NCBI RefSeq assembly: GCF_009017415.1 | Contig: NC_092406.1 | Location: 5,456,001 to 5,520,000, forward strand | Reading direction: 5' to 3' | Origin: Aspergillus flavus | Taxonomy: Eukaryota; Ascomycota; Eurotiomycetes; Eurotiales; Aspergillaceae | DNA length: 64,000 bases | Shown here: positions 37,493-48,276 of the stretch, piece after piece | How positions within the stretch are numbered: the first letter of the stretch is position 1 | Layout: every line of letters starts with the position of its first letter | Made by a program: the position numbers and the translations under genes | Notes under the pieces: generated by a model | What the model was told of the DNA's origin: nothing | Seen by the model: the letters and a program-made list of their open reading frames with translations, nothing else | Database searches by the model: none

Positions 37493-39729
37493 TTACAGCC
37501 ACGATACAGAGGCACCTTGTCCAGATCCAGTGAGATCCCAAAACACCTCGAATAGCGCTGCGCTCCACTCGCAGCCAGTACCCCCACTCGGCAACTCAGC
37601 AGCACTCGACATTGCCTCATCTACGGGTTGAGTTACAGATGTCGCAGTCGCCGCGCTGATGAGTGTCCCCATGGGGAAGGGTTGATCAACAGTAGGATTG
37701 GACTCTGTTGTCTGAAACCCTGCCACCTGCGATGGATGTACGTAAGCAGCAGCTTCCGCGTTAGATGGCTGATCGATCCCGGTATCTGTTGTTCGATGGG
37801 CTCTGGCGGACGGGTCTTTGTGTAGTCTGGCCGCAGGTCCAAGATCATATTGTTCAGGTGTTGTGTGATGACCCGGTTGCGTCGCCCGTGGCAATTGAGG
37901 GATTTTCTGCTTCGTAGCTCGTGCGCTCAAAGCTTGGAACCGAAGCTCTTCAATAAGTCTCCAGCGGCGATCCCGATAGATACCTGATTCACATTTCCAG
38001 TGGTGGTAGATCTCGTCGACAATTTTCCACGTCGCATCAGACAGCTCCTCCGGAGGTGCTGTACAGATATGGAGAAGGAGATAAGCCAGTGAATCCCATT
38101 CGACATAGGTCTGAAACAGCCAGAGCCATCTTTTGCCCTTCTCATAATTTCGCAGTGTTTGAGCGTGCTGCAGGACTTCTTCACAAGTCCTCCGGTAAAT
38201 CGTCTGCATAAGCATGCCCGGAGCCTGATCCTTCCGTAGCTTGCATACTGCCAATTTCAATTTTACCAAAATCAGACGAGTGGAAGTAGCGGTGATAAAG
38301 TCAAGTGGAACTTCTTTGTCGCAATATGATAAGTATTGTTTCTCTACACGCTCCTTGAATTGCTCTATTGCTTCACACTTCTTTGCCTCACTCAAGATTG
38401 GGTATGAGTTAGTGCGGCAAAACCTGTCTGAGAATGTCACTCTTCGCACAAAATGGCTCACTTCAAACCGGACCAGCGTAAAGGTCATCTCGGTCTTTCC
38501 AGGTTGAACTTGAGGCAGCTCGCTCATGTCCGGTTGCAGGCTAGTGTCGTTGATATTCAAAGGCAATTCGGCATTGAAGGCTGCTTCGAGTATGGTTGGT
38601 TCAGAGCCATGATCCTCCGCCGTTCGGACGTCCAAAATGCAGATCTGCCACCAGAGACGGCGACGCATTTCTATCTCGAAAGGAGACAGACCTAGATCAG
38701 CTCCGTCACAATGGAGACCAATCTTCATGGCAGTTCCAATGGCAACGCCTATAAGCGTGCATACGTCGGGCCCATTCTCGTCCTTTCTGCCGCAGATCTA
38801 GAAAGAAAATTATTAGGTCCCGTTTTGTTCCAAACATAGGTGTATAACTACCAGATAAAGAGTAAATGCCTGCAGGACTGTCAAATCCAGAGACCTGAGG
38901 AAGTTCGCGCGCGAAAGAGCCTGCTCGACGCCCGTTCGATACCTTACCCAGTCAGCGAAGGCGTTTTCCCATGAGAAACATACATACCGCGTCACTAGTT
39001 CAGCTTTATCCTCATCAAACTCCCCACGACATTCAACCGCCGACATGGTCACTACGGTTGAGTAATAAATTGCAAAGATCAAGCATTCTGTGGGAGCCTC
39101 GAGGTTAGATCGGCCTCGAATGACACTCATAACCTGCCTTTGCACGGTCGGGACATGGAAAATTTTTAGCACGGGATCTACCACATCCAGGTAGGTCTGC
39201 CAGATGAACGCGATTACAGGTGGAGAAGGATGAAGGTTTTCCAACGCTGGCGAAGGGTCCGGCCTCAAAGGGAAAGACTGCCAGAGTTGTCCATCATTGC
39301 GTGAAGCAGCATGGGAAACACCAGAGCAGCCGGAGCTACACCTATCCTGTTCAATTTCCTACTACTGTCTTAGTAACTGGCTTACTCATTATGGTCTTTC
39401 TACTGTTCACTTTGAATAGTGAAAGACAAGCTTACAGGTCTCAACTGATTTTGTTCCTGACCGGACAGTGGAGGATTCGTATGCAAGAGTTGTTTGATCT
39501 GGGCTAGACTTCTTTCTAGGGACTGAAACTTGCATTCAATGCTTTCCACCCTGCCCACAAGGTTACTGTCCACGGAATGATCGGCATCTTGTCCTGTTTT
39601 GGGCTGGGGGTATGTGCAGTGAATATGCGTCCGGACGCAGTATGCACAGGGCAAGGATCGGTCGCACTTGATCTTGCGCCGGCGGCACTCAAGACAAGAC
39701 CGTCCCGACGCAATCACCCGGCGGGGCAT
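37493..39729 (-). pseudogene. Zn2Cys6 transcription factor interrupted by an apparent one-base frameshift
   Basis: Exons (minus) 39436-39729, 38988-39346, 38852-38942, 37493-38798. The first carries a zinc cluster, CLECRRRKIKC then CAYCVRTHIHC (Cys 12, 15, 22, 28, 31, 38; spacing 2-6-5-2-6), followed by a short coiled linker. Exons 2-4 carry a fungal-trans middle homology region (LVTRYRTGVEQALSRANFLR, then LQAFTLYL). In exon 4 the frame reads ...ENGPDVW and then breaks. Removing plus-strand base 38759 gives VWTLIGVAIGTAMKIGLH, the usual continuation, and the remaining ~420 codons are open. With that base removed the exons sum to 2049 nt (682 residues). As written, translation ends soon after the break. 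It could be a recent loss of function or a sequencing error. The promoter is shared with the NmrA-like gene. Confidence 0.75.
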
Positions 39730-40136
39730 GGATTGCTGCTGCTTGTTGAAGCTGAGTGGGTTGAGTAAGGGAAGTACTACAGTACTACTAACGGAGCAAG
39801 CGGACCTGACTATGAATCCACGATGGCGGAGGTCTAGAAGGGAGCTGCTCCGATTGGCTACGGCGGAGGAACGGAGGACAAGTCCGCATGTAAGCGTCAC
39901 ATCCATTTGTCATCGCAAGAACTGACATTGTTACTGATCCTATACTGACCATCCTCTATAGAAAAGTAAATACCTCACCGGAGTGTTCATCCTCGTGCAT
40001 ATAAAGATGCCTCCTCGTCACGTCTTCAGCTGTTCCACTACACAAAGCAGAGACATCGCCGCAAACTGCCGGTGATACCTCTCAATCTGAAGTTATCTAC
40101 TTGCTCTAAAGCTTAGTTCTTCATTCATATTCTGTG
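39730..40136. promoter_or_regulatory. Divergent promoter between the Zn2Cys6 regulator and the NmrA-like reductase
   Basis: 407 bp between outward starts. A TATA-like ATATAAAG lies at 39999-40006, about 130 bp upstream of the reductase ATG. The arrangement would allow the regulator to control its neighbour, but there is no direct evidence of that. Confidence 0.5.
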
Positions 40137-41150
40137 ATGAACGGATACAAGAACATTGTTCTTATTGGTGTATGTACAATCCCTTCTTTCGCATTTCACC
40201 ACCAAACTCACACCTCTAATTAGGCTAGCGGCGATATCGGCAAGATCATCCTTGATGGCCTTGTTGCATCTTCCAGCTTTCACATTACCGTCTTGTCTCG
40301 CAAGGAAAGTAACGCTAGCTTCCCGGCCGGTATCACTGTTTGCAAGAGCGATTTCTCAGATGCCGACCTTGAGGCTGTCTTCAATGGCCAAGACGCCGTC
40401 ATCTCGGCCGTAGGTGCCACGGCATTTGGCGAACAGAAGAAGATTGTCGATGCTGCAATTCGGTCTGGTGTTCAACGATTTATTCCCTCTGAGTTCTCCT
40501 CCAACAGCCAGAACGAGGCTGTCCTGAAACTGGCACCCTTCTTTGGCCAGAAGAAGGAGCTCATCGAGTACTTGAAAACGAAGCAATCCGATGGCCTTTC
40601 GTGGACTGCCATCGCCACTTCAGGATTGCTCGATTGGGTAAGTGACTCGTTTTCTCTACTTTCCCTACTGAGTGATATGACTCATTCGGTTTAACAGGGT
40701 CTTGGAAATGGCTTCCTTGGATTTGACGTCGCAAACCGTACTGCAACCATCTGGGACGGCGGTAACCAGAGCTTCACCCTTACCAATGAGAAGCAGCTTG
40801 GCGAAGCAGTGGTTTCAGTGCTACAACAACCCCAGGAGACCAGTAACAAGTACCTCTACATTGCCTCTGTCGAAACCACCCAGAACGAGATTGTGGCTGC
40901 ATTGGAAGAAGTAACGGCTGCTAAATGGTCCATGAAAGCAACCGCCACTGAGGAGCAGGTTGGTGAAGGATTTAAGAAACTCGGTGCTGGCGACTTCAGT
41001 GGTGCATTCCATCTGGTCCGCGCCACTTGTTTTGGTAATACCCCAGGCCTGCAGGCTAATTATGCCAAGGATCTGACCTTGGCCAACGATGTGCTGGGGT
41101 TGAAGTTGGAATCGGTTCGGGATACTGTCAAGCGTGTTGTTGCACAGTAG
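40137..41150 (+). CDS. NmrA/isoflavone-reductase-like NAD(P)-binding protein
   Basis: Three exons: 40137-40169, 40224-40637, 40698-41150; 900 nt, 299 residues. A Rossmann N-terminus carries the dinucleotide motif IVLIGASGDIGK, with Gly11, Gly14 and Gly17 split exactly by the first intron. SRKESN follows the second strand, where the cofactor ribose or phosphate is usually bound. VISAVGATAFGEQKKIVDAA and RFIPSEFSSNSQNEA are typical of the NmrA-like/isoflavone reductase (atypical SDR) group. The canonical YxxxK of classical SDRs is absent, as in the family. It may be an oxidoreductase or a redox-sensing regulator; the substrate is unknown. All splice sites are in phase 0. Confidence 0.9.
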
Positions 41151-41636
41151 TTGGGGCTCTCAGTTGATCACTTTCATTGTACTCCGTATGTCTACAATAT
41201 TCAATTTCAAGGACGTAAGATCCATAAATTGAATCAAGAACCTTAATTATGCGCATTGTGCTGTTAGTAAGCTAAAAGTGTTCATAATTCAGAGATGACA
41301 TCACTGGTACATCCACCCTTTCCAAATCCGTCCCATTCTGTACTCCCAGCTTGGAACATCAACCAATCTTGCGATACTGAGTCCAGAAGCTACGTGTTGC
41401 CTGTGATGGACTACCTCTTCCAATAGTTATACCAGCTAGTTCCAAACGTCCTTGGCGGCCATTGATCACCCGTGTTCCATCTTAGAATTTTCCCAACACA
41501 GTATCAGTGTTGCTTCCCATGCATTTAGATTTAGTTACTGTTTGGTTCCGCGTCAACATTCTCAAATTCCTGAAACTGAAATACCCAGCAACGGCTTGTC
41601 CTAGTAGCTAAGCATCTGCGAAGCCGCTGCGTGACC
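41151..41636. other. Intergenic spacer upstream of the GH5-like gene
   Basis: 486 bp, no gene seen. One copy of the recurrent TACTCCGTA 9-mer lies at 41180-41188, just 3' of the reductase stop. Confidence 0.5.
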
Positions 41637-43226
41637 ATGACTGACCCAAACTATACACCACCAACCGTGGAGGATATATTTCGCTACCGATATCAGGATG
41701 GGACCAACCTAGGCTCTATGTTCGTCCATGGACCCTGGCTAAGTGATGGCGCATCCAGTAGTGACTCCGGAGGTTCTAGAGAGCTCGAAGAGGTGAAAAG
41801 GTCAGTGCGCATAGGGAGATCCCCTACTCTGCTGGCTTCGTTACTGATACACTTTCACGCACACAGATCGCTCAAGGCTTGCGGACTCAAAGAAACCCGC
41901 TCAAAATGGGAAGCACACTGGCGGACTGCTCTGACCGACTTCGATATCATATGGCTTAAAGATGTGGCGCGATGCAACTCAATACGTATCCCGATAGGCT
42001 TTTTTACCCTTGGGCCAGTGTTCTGCACGGGTACGGATTTCGAAGGCGAGCCATCTGAGGTGTACGTCAATTGCTGGAATATCCTGAAACGTCTCATCGA
42101 GAAATGCTATCACCATGGTATCGGGGTCCTCATTGATTTTCAGACCATTCCAGGTAGTATGGACCGGAACAGTCACAGTGAGATCGGGATTGCTGACTTC
42201 TGCGCGAGTGAGCGCAATTGGACCATGGCCACGGACTGCGTCGCTTTTATCGTCCAAGAAGTTACGTATCATGCGATGTTTGGGGTGATCGGAGTTCAAA
42301 TATCTAGTGAAACAGACTGGAAAACCTGCGATCTTCGGAAATGGTATGATGAGGTTCTTGAAATCACAAGCTGTATTAACCCACCCCTGCCCATCTACAT
42401 CAGTGATGGTGGGAATTTCGCCGATGCGTTGGACTATGCTATGATGAAGAACCGACTGGAGAGCCCGGTAGCTAGGAGCCCGATTATCGTGGATACCCAC
42501 AAGTACTACACGACGGGATCATATCAGCACATGGACCCCAGGGATATCATCTCACGGATCCATAATGAGCTATCCGAACTTTCAACTCGTCAAGGCAAAG
42601 TGGGCTCTCAGAGAACTGCGGTAGATGCCTATATTGGACAATACAGCTGCGCATTGGATGCACAAACCTGGGACCGTGTGGATGCGTCCGAGAGGCCGAC
42701 ATTAACCAAAGCCTTTGGTCAAGAACAGAGCAAACAGTGGGAGTCCAAGGCATGTGGGTCCGCTTTCGTGGGCTTCAAAATACACCGGATAACTGGTGAT
42801 GAGTGGGACTTTGAGCGACAAGTCAGTGCTGATGCTATACCGTCTCCTTCATGGCTTGCAATTCCCCGAGCACAAGTTATCATTAAAATTGCACAGGCCG
42901 AATCCCAACGATTGCGGTCCCGTGAGACTGCTTTATCACAACACTCCGACTCATCAGATACCTGTGAGTACCAACAGTATGCCCTTGGTTGGGATTTCGG
43001 ATTCAAGGATGCATTGAACTTTTTTGGTGCATTGTCACAAGACGTTATAACCGGTGGTTGGAATGGAGGAGAAAAGATCGGGGCAATGGAGCTATGGATT
43101 CGAAAACGATTTGCTGATACCGGAAAGTTGAATGAGGACTTTGCTGAGGAATGGGAGAATGGCTTCAGGAAGGGCGTCAGCGACTTTTACGACTTGGTCA
43201 GTATCAACACTTACAGTGTTCATTGA
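41637..43226 (+). CDS. GH5-like (exo-beta-1,3-glucanase-related) protein with altered active site
   Basis: Two exons: 41637-41800 and 41867-43226; 1524 nt, 507 residues from the ATG at 41637. The 66-nt intron is GT..AG, a multiple of three and free of stops, so retention would give a 529-residue form. TIM-barrel landmarks of the fungal GH5 exoglucanase-like group are present: DFDIIWLKDVARCNSIRIPI, GIGVLIDFQ, IVDTHKYY, and a C-terminal YQQYALGWDFGFKDAL region. The usual acid/base motif (N-E) reads ISSETDW, with Glu203 kept but Asn replaced by Ser. The usual nucleophile motif (V-G-E-Y/F-S) reads YIGQYSCAL, with Gln313 in place of Glu. No signal peptide is seen. It is probably an intracellular, catalytically impaired or non-hydrolytic member. 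Confidence 0.8.
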   Translation: MTDPNYTPPTVEDIFRYRYQDGTNLGSMFVHGPWLSDGASSSDSGGSRELEEVKRSVRIGRSPTLLASLLIHFHAHRSLKACGLKETRSKWEAHWRTALTDFDIIWLKDVARCNSIRIPIGFFTLGPVFCTGTDFEGEPSEVYVNCWNILKRLIEKCYHHGIGVLIDFQTIPGSMDRNSHSEIGIADFCASERNWTMATDCVAFIVQEVTYHAMFGVIGVQISSETDWKTCDLRKWYDEVLEITSCINPPLPIYISDGGNFADALDYAMMKNRLESPVARSPIIVDTHKYYTTGSYQHMDPRDIISRIHNELSELSTRQGKVGSQRTAVDAYIGQYSCALDAQTWDRVDASERPTLTKAFGQEQSKQWESKACGSAFVGFKIHRITGDEWDFERQVSADAIPSPSWLAIPRAQVIIKIAQAESQRLRSRETALSQHSDSSDTCEYQQYALGWDFGFKDALNFFGALSQDVITGGWNGGEKIGAMELWIRKRFADTGKLNEDFAEEWENGFRKGVSDFYDLVSINTYSVH

Positions 43227-43631
43227 GATACAGTAATGTGATATTAGGGTGATGGATTGTTCTGTGCCGCCACTGATGTCCTGACCAACTGCATACTTTT
43301 AATGTTTCTCAGGCGGACTTACCAGGAAAAATAATTCATGGGTAGCCGCACTTTATACCCTAATCCTCACGACTTGGACCATAATATGTCCGATTAATGT
43401 GAGCATGCTCTCATTTATCTGGGATTGGACAGTCCTACGGGAATGTACACAAATTCCTGCGAGACCACAATAACCAGATGTCACACTATGCTACATGATA
43501 TTTAACCCAACACTTGAGGTATAAATGTATTTACATTCTTCAAAAATTATTAAAACAAGGGCAACGAGGGCCCATCTGAAAAAGAAAATCTAAGTAATGT
43601 ACATATATATTTAGCATTCACCTCATCCATC
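43227..43631. other. Convergent spacer
   Basis: 405 bp of 3' flank for the GH5-like gene (plus) and sls1 (minus). No gene seen. Confidence 0.5.
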
Positions 43632-45962
43632 TCACATCACACGTCCGGATCTATCCAACTCAAACGCCAAAGAGCAAGCCGCCTTATAGAAAGAACCAAA
43701 CTCTTGCTGAACAGGCTCCTGTGAGTCCCCATTCTCCGAAGGAGACTGTTCCTCCGAGCCATCCACATCCATATCCAAGAAGATATCCGTCGTACGATGA
43801 GGACTAAAAGGTCCACTTTCATAGAAAGAGTAATTAAGCCTATGACCCTCATAGTTATACTGATGGAGACGGGTGCCCCGAAAATCGTTGACGGGCAGAT
43901 ACATGTACTCCGCCGTAGTGAAGCCATCGGGATCGCGTTCTTCGCCCGTCTCAACCAAGAGATGGTTGGGGATGGAGAGCTGCGAAAAGGCAGGGAGAGG
44001 AGTTTCGCCCTCGTAGATCACGGCTTTGGAGAAGAAATCCTGCAGGGAGTCCTGGAGGGGTTGCAGGGGGGCGTCCTCGCCGAAGCTGTCCAGTACGTCG
44101 TGGGTTAATTTCCGGGTGAAGCGAAGATCGAGGCCGCTTTCGGGGAGGAGGTAGTCGACGCTGCTTTGGGAGAGGATCGCTTTGGCGTTTTGTACGTTGT
44201 ATTCAAAACCTCCTGGGGCTATGGCGACTTCGAGCTCAAGTTGGGGGAAGATGTGGGCGTGGATTGCGGATGGGACTAGGCGGAGACGGTGCGGCTGGAT
44301 TTCTTCGTCCTCTGGGTAATCTGCGGTGAGCTGGTGCAGAAATGGAATTACTCGGGGGATGTCAGTTGTGAAAGTTCGTGGAGGTGCCATTTTGCCTAGT
44401 TGGGCGGCGGTGATGGCTTTCCCTTCGAACGGTTTGTGCTCAAAGAGACACCGGCCGACGGCTGCTGTTATGCTCTCGTGGGCTTCTGCGTTTCCGAGTT
44501 TAGTGCGAGCTCTTGCTCGCAGAAGTTTAAGGAGTTCGTCTGATAGGCGCATTTCGTGTTTACTGAAGAATGGTGCGTCTGACATGCTCGACGGGGCTGT
44601 TTGCGCCGACGGTACGGCCCAGCGGAACCATGACTTCTGTCGATCAAACCATGATACATTGAGTTCGGGATTGATGTCGTAGGTGTCGACAGGTTCCGAG
44701 GCTGGCATATAAGTGCCGAATGGTATCGGAGGCTGAGTGGCATCGTGAATTGCCAAATTCAATGTCCTTCGAGCACTGTCCGCTTTCGGTTTGTTTTCGG
44801 CAAGGTAAAACAGCTTAGTTGGTGTAGTGGTGGTCAGGTCGAATGAGACACCGTAAGTCTTGCTAATCCATGACAAGAAATCGGCGGTGAAAACACGATT
44901 CTTGCCTTTCGGAGTAGCGCCAGGAGGGTACAGTTCAAGATCCTCCTCTCGTATCCTGGTCGTGGCGTCGTATATGATGTCACGGATGAATTCACAAGAA
45001 TGCTGCTTCCCGGTGATGCGAACAAGACCAAGCGAATGGGTGATATCAATCTTCGCATCGTGAAGACCAGCCAGCTCCTCGAAGGAAAAGTGCTCGGAGT
45101 GTAAAAATAACGATAGTGAATGGGCGGGAAGACGAACATCCAGCTGGCCGACCTCGCCAATGAGCCCAAGGTGCCAGCAGTCGCGAAGTATCCGCTCAGT
45201 GAGCACATACTTGCCTCTCAGATCTAGCGATTTTGCAACTCTTTTAGCGGCGCCCGCCTGGGGGGCCGACTCCGTTTCAAAAAATGCCGAAGTCCCCGGC
45301 CTCCATTCCGCAAGTTTTGCTCCTCCATGAAGCATTAAGCCCTCTTCTGGCACTGTGTCTTCCGCCTTAAACTGCTCAATGTAGTCCGACAGTTGCTGGT
45401 TTGTAAACGATGTCTGGAAACCTGATCGAAGATTCTCCCAATCGGTGGGACTCAATTTATCTCCCGGCCGATAATGTGCGCGGAAACTTTCGATTCGTTC
45501 TGTAATTAGATCGCTATCGAGGAGGTCGTCGTTCTCTATATCGTTCAGCATAAACGGCAGTGCAGTTTTCGTGTCTTGGTCGATGCGATATTGCGGATTT
45601 TTGAGCCAGGCAAAGCGGCGACGCTTCGGAGGCGGTACGACAACTACTTCACCAGGATTTCCCAAGGAAGATACATTAATCGGTACCTTGTCAAATTCTT
45701 TCTTTGGCGTCGTCTGAGGTTTGAATCTGCGTCTGTATCGGCGCGGTCGAGATTCCGTGCTCTCTGTGTTTTCTGTGCTTTCTATGTTTTCTGCGCTATC
45801 TGCGCTCTCTGTGCTATCATTTTCTGATTCGCCGTCCGTATGCTGGGACCGGACAAAAACGTCGCGTAGTCGAAGAGTCGATGGCGACGAACATTTTCTG
45901 CTTGAAGGGGGTATCGGGCAGCTCAGAAGCCCCGCGACACCTTTGGAAGATCGCGAAAGCAT
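43632..45962 (-). CDS. sls1: Mitochondrial inner-membrane regulator Sls1
   Basis: One uninterrupted exon, 2331 nt, 776 residues. An ATG at 46034 is in frame upstream, but the ATG at 45962 opens a typical mitochondrial presequence (MLSRSSKGVAGLLSCPI, basic and hydroxylated, no acidic residues). A low-complexity acidic Glu-Ser-Thr stretch follows (about residues 42-72). The body resembles fungal Sls1, with its N-terminal region and KH-like repeats (SLDLRGKYVLTERILRDCWH; HDAKIDITHSLGLVRITGKQ). In yeast, Sls1 is a matrix-facing inner-membrane protein that couples mitochondrial transcription (RNA polymerase Rpo41/Nam1) to translation and respiration. The N-terminus is variable in the family. The absence of introns is unusual for this window but normal for the gene type. 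Confidence 0.85.
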   Translation of the reverse strand: MLSRSSKGVAGLLSCPIPPSSRKCSSPSTLRLRDVFVRSQHTDGESENDSTESADSAENIESTENTESTESRPRRYRRRFKPQTTPKKEFDKVPINVSSLGNPGEVVVVPPPKRRRFAWLKNPQYRIDQDTKTALPFMLNDIENDDLLDSDLITERIESFRAHYRPGDKLSPTDWENLRSGFQTSFTNQQLSDYIEQFKAEDTVPEEGLMLHGGAKLAEWRPGTSAFFETESAPQAGAAKRVAKSLDLRGKYVLTERILRDCWHLGLIGEVGQLDVRLPAHSLSLFLHSEHFSFEELAGLHDAKIDITHSLGLVRITGKQHSCEFIRDIIYDATTRIREEDLELYPPGATPKGKNRVFTADFLSWISKTYGVSFDLTTTTPTKLFYLAENKPKADSARRTLNLAIHDATQPPIPFGTYMPASEPVDTYDINPELNVSWFDRQKSWFRWAVPSAQTAPSSMSDAPFFSKHEMRLSDELLKLLRARARTKLGNAEAHESITAAVGRCLFEHKPFEGKAITAAQLGKMAPPRTFTTDIPRVIPFLHQLTADYPEDEEIQPHRLRLVPSAIHAHIFPQLELEVAIAPGGFEYNVQNAKAILSQSSVDYLLPESGLDLRFTRKLTHDVLDSFGEDAPLQPLQDSLQDFFSKAVIYEGETPLPAFSQLSIPNHLLVETGEERDPDGFTTAEYMYLPVNDFRGTRLHQYNYEGHRLNYSFYESGPFSPHRTTDIFLDMDVDGSEEQSPSENGDSQEPVQQEFGSFYKAACSLAFELDRSGRVM

Positions 45963-46248
45963 CTGGGACACAAAAAGAGAATAACACTTGGTGAGTAAAT
46001 TTTCGCCGACGGAATGTTGAAGCTCAACTTTCAAGCTTGGAGAATTGATGCTAGAATTACACTAGTCTGAAAGAGGAATAGCCCACCTGGCACTGTATAT
46101 GGGGCACCTCCTAATCGGTGATAGATTTCCGATCTCAATGTTCACGATCCGATAGTGTAAAGATAGTAGATAAAAAAAAAAAAACAAGATATGGGTATTA
46201 TTTACAAAATACATGATTAAACACAATACTCGAGAAATATTTCCGCCG

Positions 46249-47454
46249 TCACTCCTTAACACCAATCTCCCAGCTCCTTAGGTCCTCCCGAACATCAAAC
46301 TCCGAGAGTTCGTGGTCATTGCTACGGTTCTTCCAAGCATTGCCCTTCGCAGTACCGTAAAGTTGATGTTCAATGCTGCTTCTCTTCCTACTGTGACCAA
46401 CTCTCGAATTAAATTCGGGCAATTTACCGTCAATGCGGAACTGGTTGCTTGAGGAGCTTTTTGGTCGTCTTTCAAAATTGGGCGAAAGTCTATTCGCCGA
46501 TGTATTTTTCGTAGCTGCACCGATAGATGGGAGATGTTCACCTCCCTTAGCCTCGGCCGATTGAAGACCATGAACTTCGTTGCTCCAGCTAATACTTCCT
46601 GAGAAAAGGTCCTCAACTAGCTTATCCGCAGGTACGTCGTCCGAGCGAGAGTTCCAAGAAGCAGCCAAAGTCCGGCGGTACATATCCTGCATGTCAGCAG
46701 CTTCCCTGCTTTGCATGTGAATAGATGGCAGTGGACCCAAATCGTCAGGATCGGTTTGTTCTGAAGAAATGACGCCTGTGATGCCACCGAAGGCCATGGC
46801 CGATTTCAAAGGGGGTCTACCGCACGTCAGTCACCAAACCAGGATGTGTGGCGGCGGGTATGAACACACGTCGTGAAATTCCTATCACCCTCCACTTGAC
46901 GCATTGCTATCCCAACTTTAAGAGTGCTGTTTACTTTGCTGTCTTGCATCAAGTATCTCCTCACAATACCCTCATCATCGTCGCTCTTGTCCACATATTC
47001 AGCGAGGTTGAGTCTGATCCTTCCCAAAAAGTTCTTGGTATCGCCGCCTCCCCCCGATTCAAACTCCTGTATAATTTCAAATTGTAGTTCACAATCGTGC
47101 AAGCTCTGATTCCGGTCGATAGTAAGTCGAACCTGCAAGGTCTTCTCGTAGTTCCAGTATGCCCGGTGGTCAATGATCACCGCCTTATCCGTGTGCCCGT
47201 GGTTTTCGGCGCCGCTTGACGAAGGTAAGCGCCATTTGACAAACGCTGTGCCATTCACGAGAGGAACATTGTTCAGATCGACTATCTTCAGCGGCCGTGG
47301 TATCAGTATCGATGTGAATTATGAAAACCGGGGGACTCGAATAGCTTACCCTTAAACCAAGCTCAAACCTGGGCTGAGAACACAGTCAATGATTTGAATA
47401 AACAGACTATGTCGCTTGACTCACCCTCCGATTCTTTGGAACTAAGAGATCCAT
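46249..47454 (-). CDS. C2 NT-type (EEIG1/EHBP1 N-terminal) domain protein
   Basis: Four exons (minus): 47425-47454 (30 nt), 47350-47373 (24 nt), 46870-47285, 46249-46816; 1038 nt, 345 residues. The first ~140 residues form an N-terminal C2-like domain (LVPKNRRPRFELGLRIVDLN, NVPLVNGTAFVKWRLP, GHTDKAVIIDHRAYWNYEK, FLGRIRLNLAEYVDK, RRYLMQDSKVNSTLKVGIAM), the architecture of EEIG1/EHBP1-related membrane-trafficking proteins. The C-terminal ~200 residues are Ser/Asn-rich and probably disordered, with a basic patch (GHSRKRSSIEHQLYGTAKGN). The two tiny 5' exons are fixed by the frame and by matching the family start. The domain usually binds phospholipid or membrane. Its specific role here is unknown. 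Confidence 0.88.
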
Positions 47455-47856
47455 ACGTTAGCCTCAGGGTCCTATGAGGTCATGATGTCCCGGCTGATAG
47501 GGGTACGGATAATGCTCCGCTGGCAGGGCATCATCACATAGGGGGTGGACATACCAAAAGCCTGCATGGTTGGCAAGGCTCAGTCCAGCGAGCACTATAT
47601 TAGCATCTATTCCTCAATTATGCCAATATCGTATAGGCTCCTCTCGGTCACAGATGACAGTTCGATGCTTCTGGTTTCCCCACACTCCGCGCCAAGGCGG
47701 GCGTTATTGAAATACGTTCTGCAGAAACTGACCGCCTTGAACGTCTTCCCGGCGCTGCTGAGGTAAAATCCACGAGCGCATCTTGAGTACTTTGAACAGC
47801 CTCAACAAGTATCAGCAGATAGCACGCCCATCTTCAGTCCAATTGAAAGCGCAAAA
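47455..47856. promoter_or_regulatory. Divergent promoter between the C2 gene and the coiled-coil gene
   Basis: 402 bp between outward starts; no motif assigned. Confidence 0.45.
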
Positions 47857-48276
47857 ATGAATCAGGAACCTCTATCACCACCCTCAGAGCCCACGCCTTC
47901 CCCAACTACCAACCCGGTCCCATTGAGCTCGCCTCAGCGCACGACACCAATACATCCTCTACTTCCCGAAGTCCGCGTCCCCGGGGAGCCCTTGCCGCCG
48001 CACAGATATCACCCGATCACTTGCACTCAGATCGATGCGGAATCTGAAGACATCCGCGCCCAGCTCGAGCAACTACGTCAAGAATATACATCGCCGGAAG
48101 CAGCTCTGAGAGCACAGGAGCAGGCTGCAAGAGAAGTAAAACAGAAGATGGAGGACGCCGAGAGGAAGCGCGAAGATGTCCAGAAAGCGATGGACAAGAA
48201 AATCAAGGAAAGAAACACAGAGATGAAAGTCTTGTCAAAATACCAAGAAGTGAAAGTATCAGATATTCCAGCTTGA
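47857..48276 (+). CDS. Small Pro-rich coiled-coil protein
   Basis: A single exon of 139 residues with a good ATG after an A-rich context (GCAAAAATGA). Residues 1-52 are Pro/Ser/Thr-rich with repeated SP/TP dipeptides. Residues about 58-132 are a highly charged helix predicted to form a coiled coil (IDAESEDIRAQLEQLRQEYT, then AAREVKQKMEDAERKREDVQ). It has no catalytic motif, signal peptide or membrane segment. It resembles small conserved fungal hypothetical proteins, but I recognise no named family. Strand placement and the contrast between its two halves make it more credible than shadow frames of similar length. Confidence 0.65.
   Translation: MNQEPLSPPSEPTPSPTTNPVPLSSPQRTTPIHPLLPEVRVPGEPLPPHRYHPITCTQIDAESEDIRAQLEQLRQEYTSPEAALRAQEQAAREVKQKMEDAERKREDVQKAMDKKIKERNTEMKVLSKYQEVKVSDIPA

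Noticed and set aside
37493..38798. Explaining the regulator frame break by an intron
   Set aside because: The only GT..AG choices near 38759 give an intron of about 17 nt or the wrong phase, so a one-base insertion fits better.
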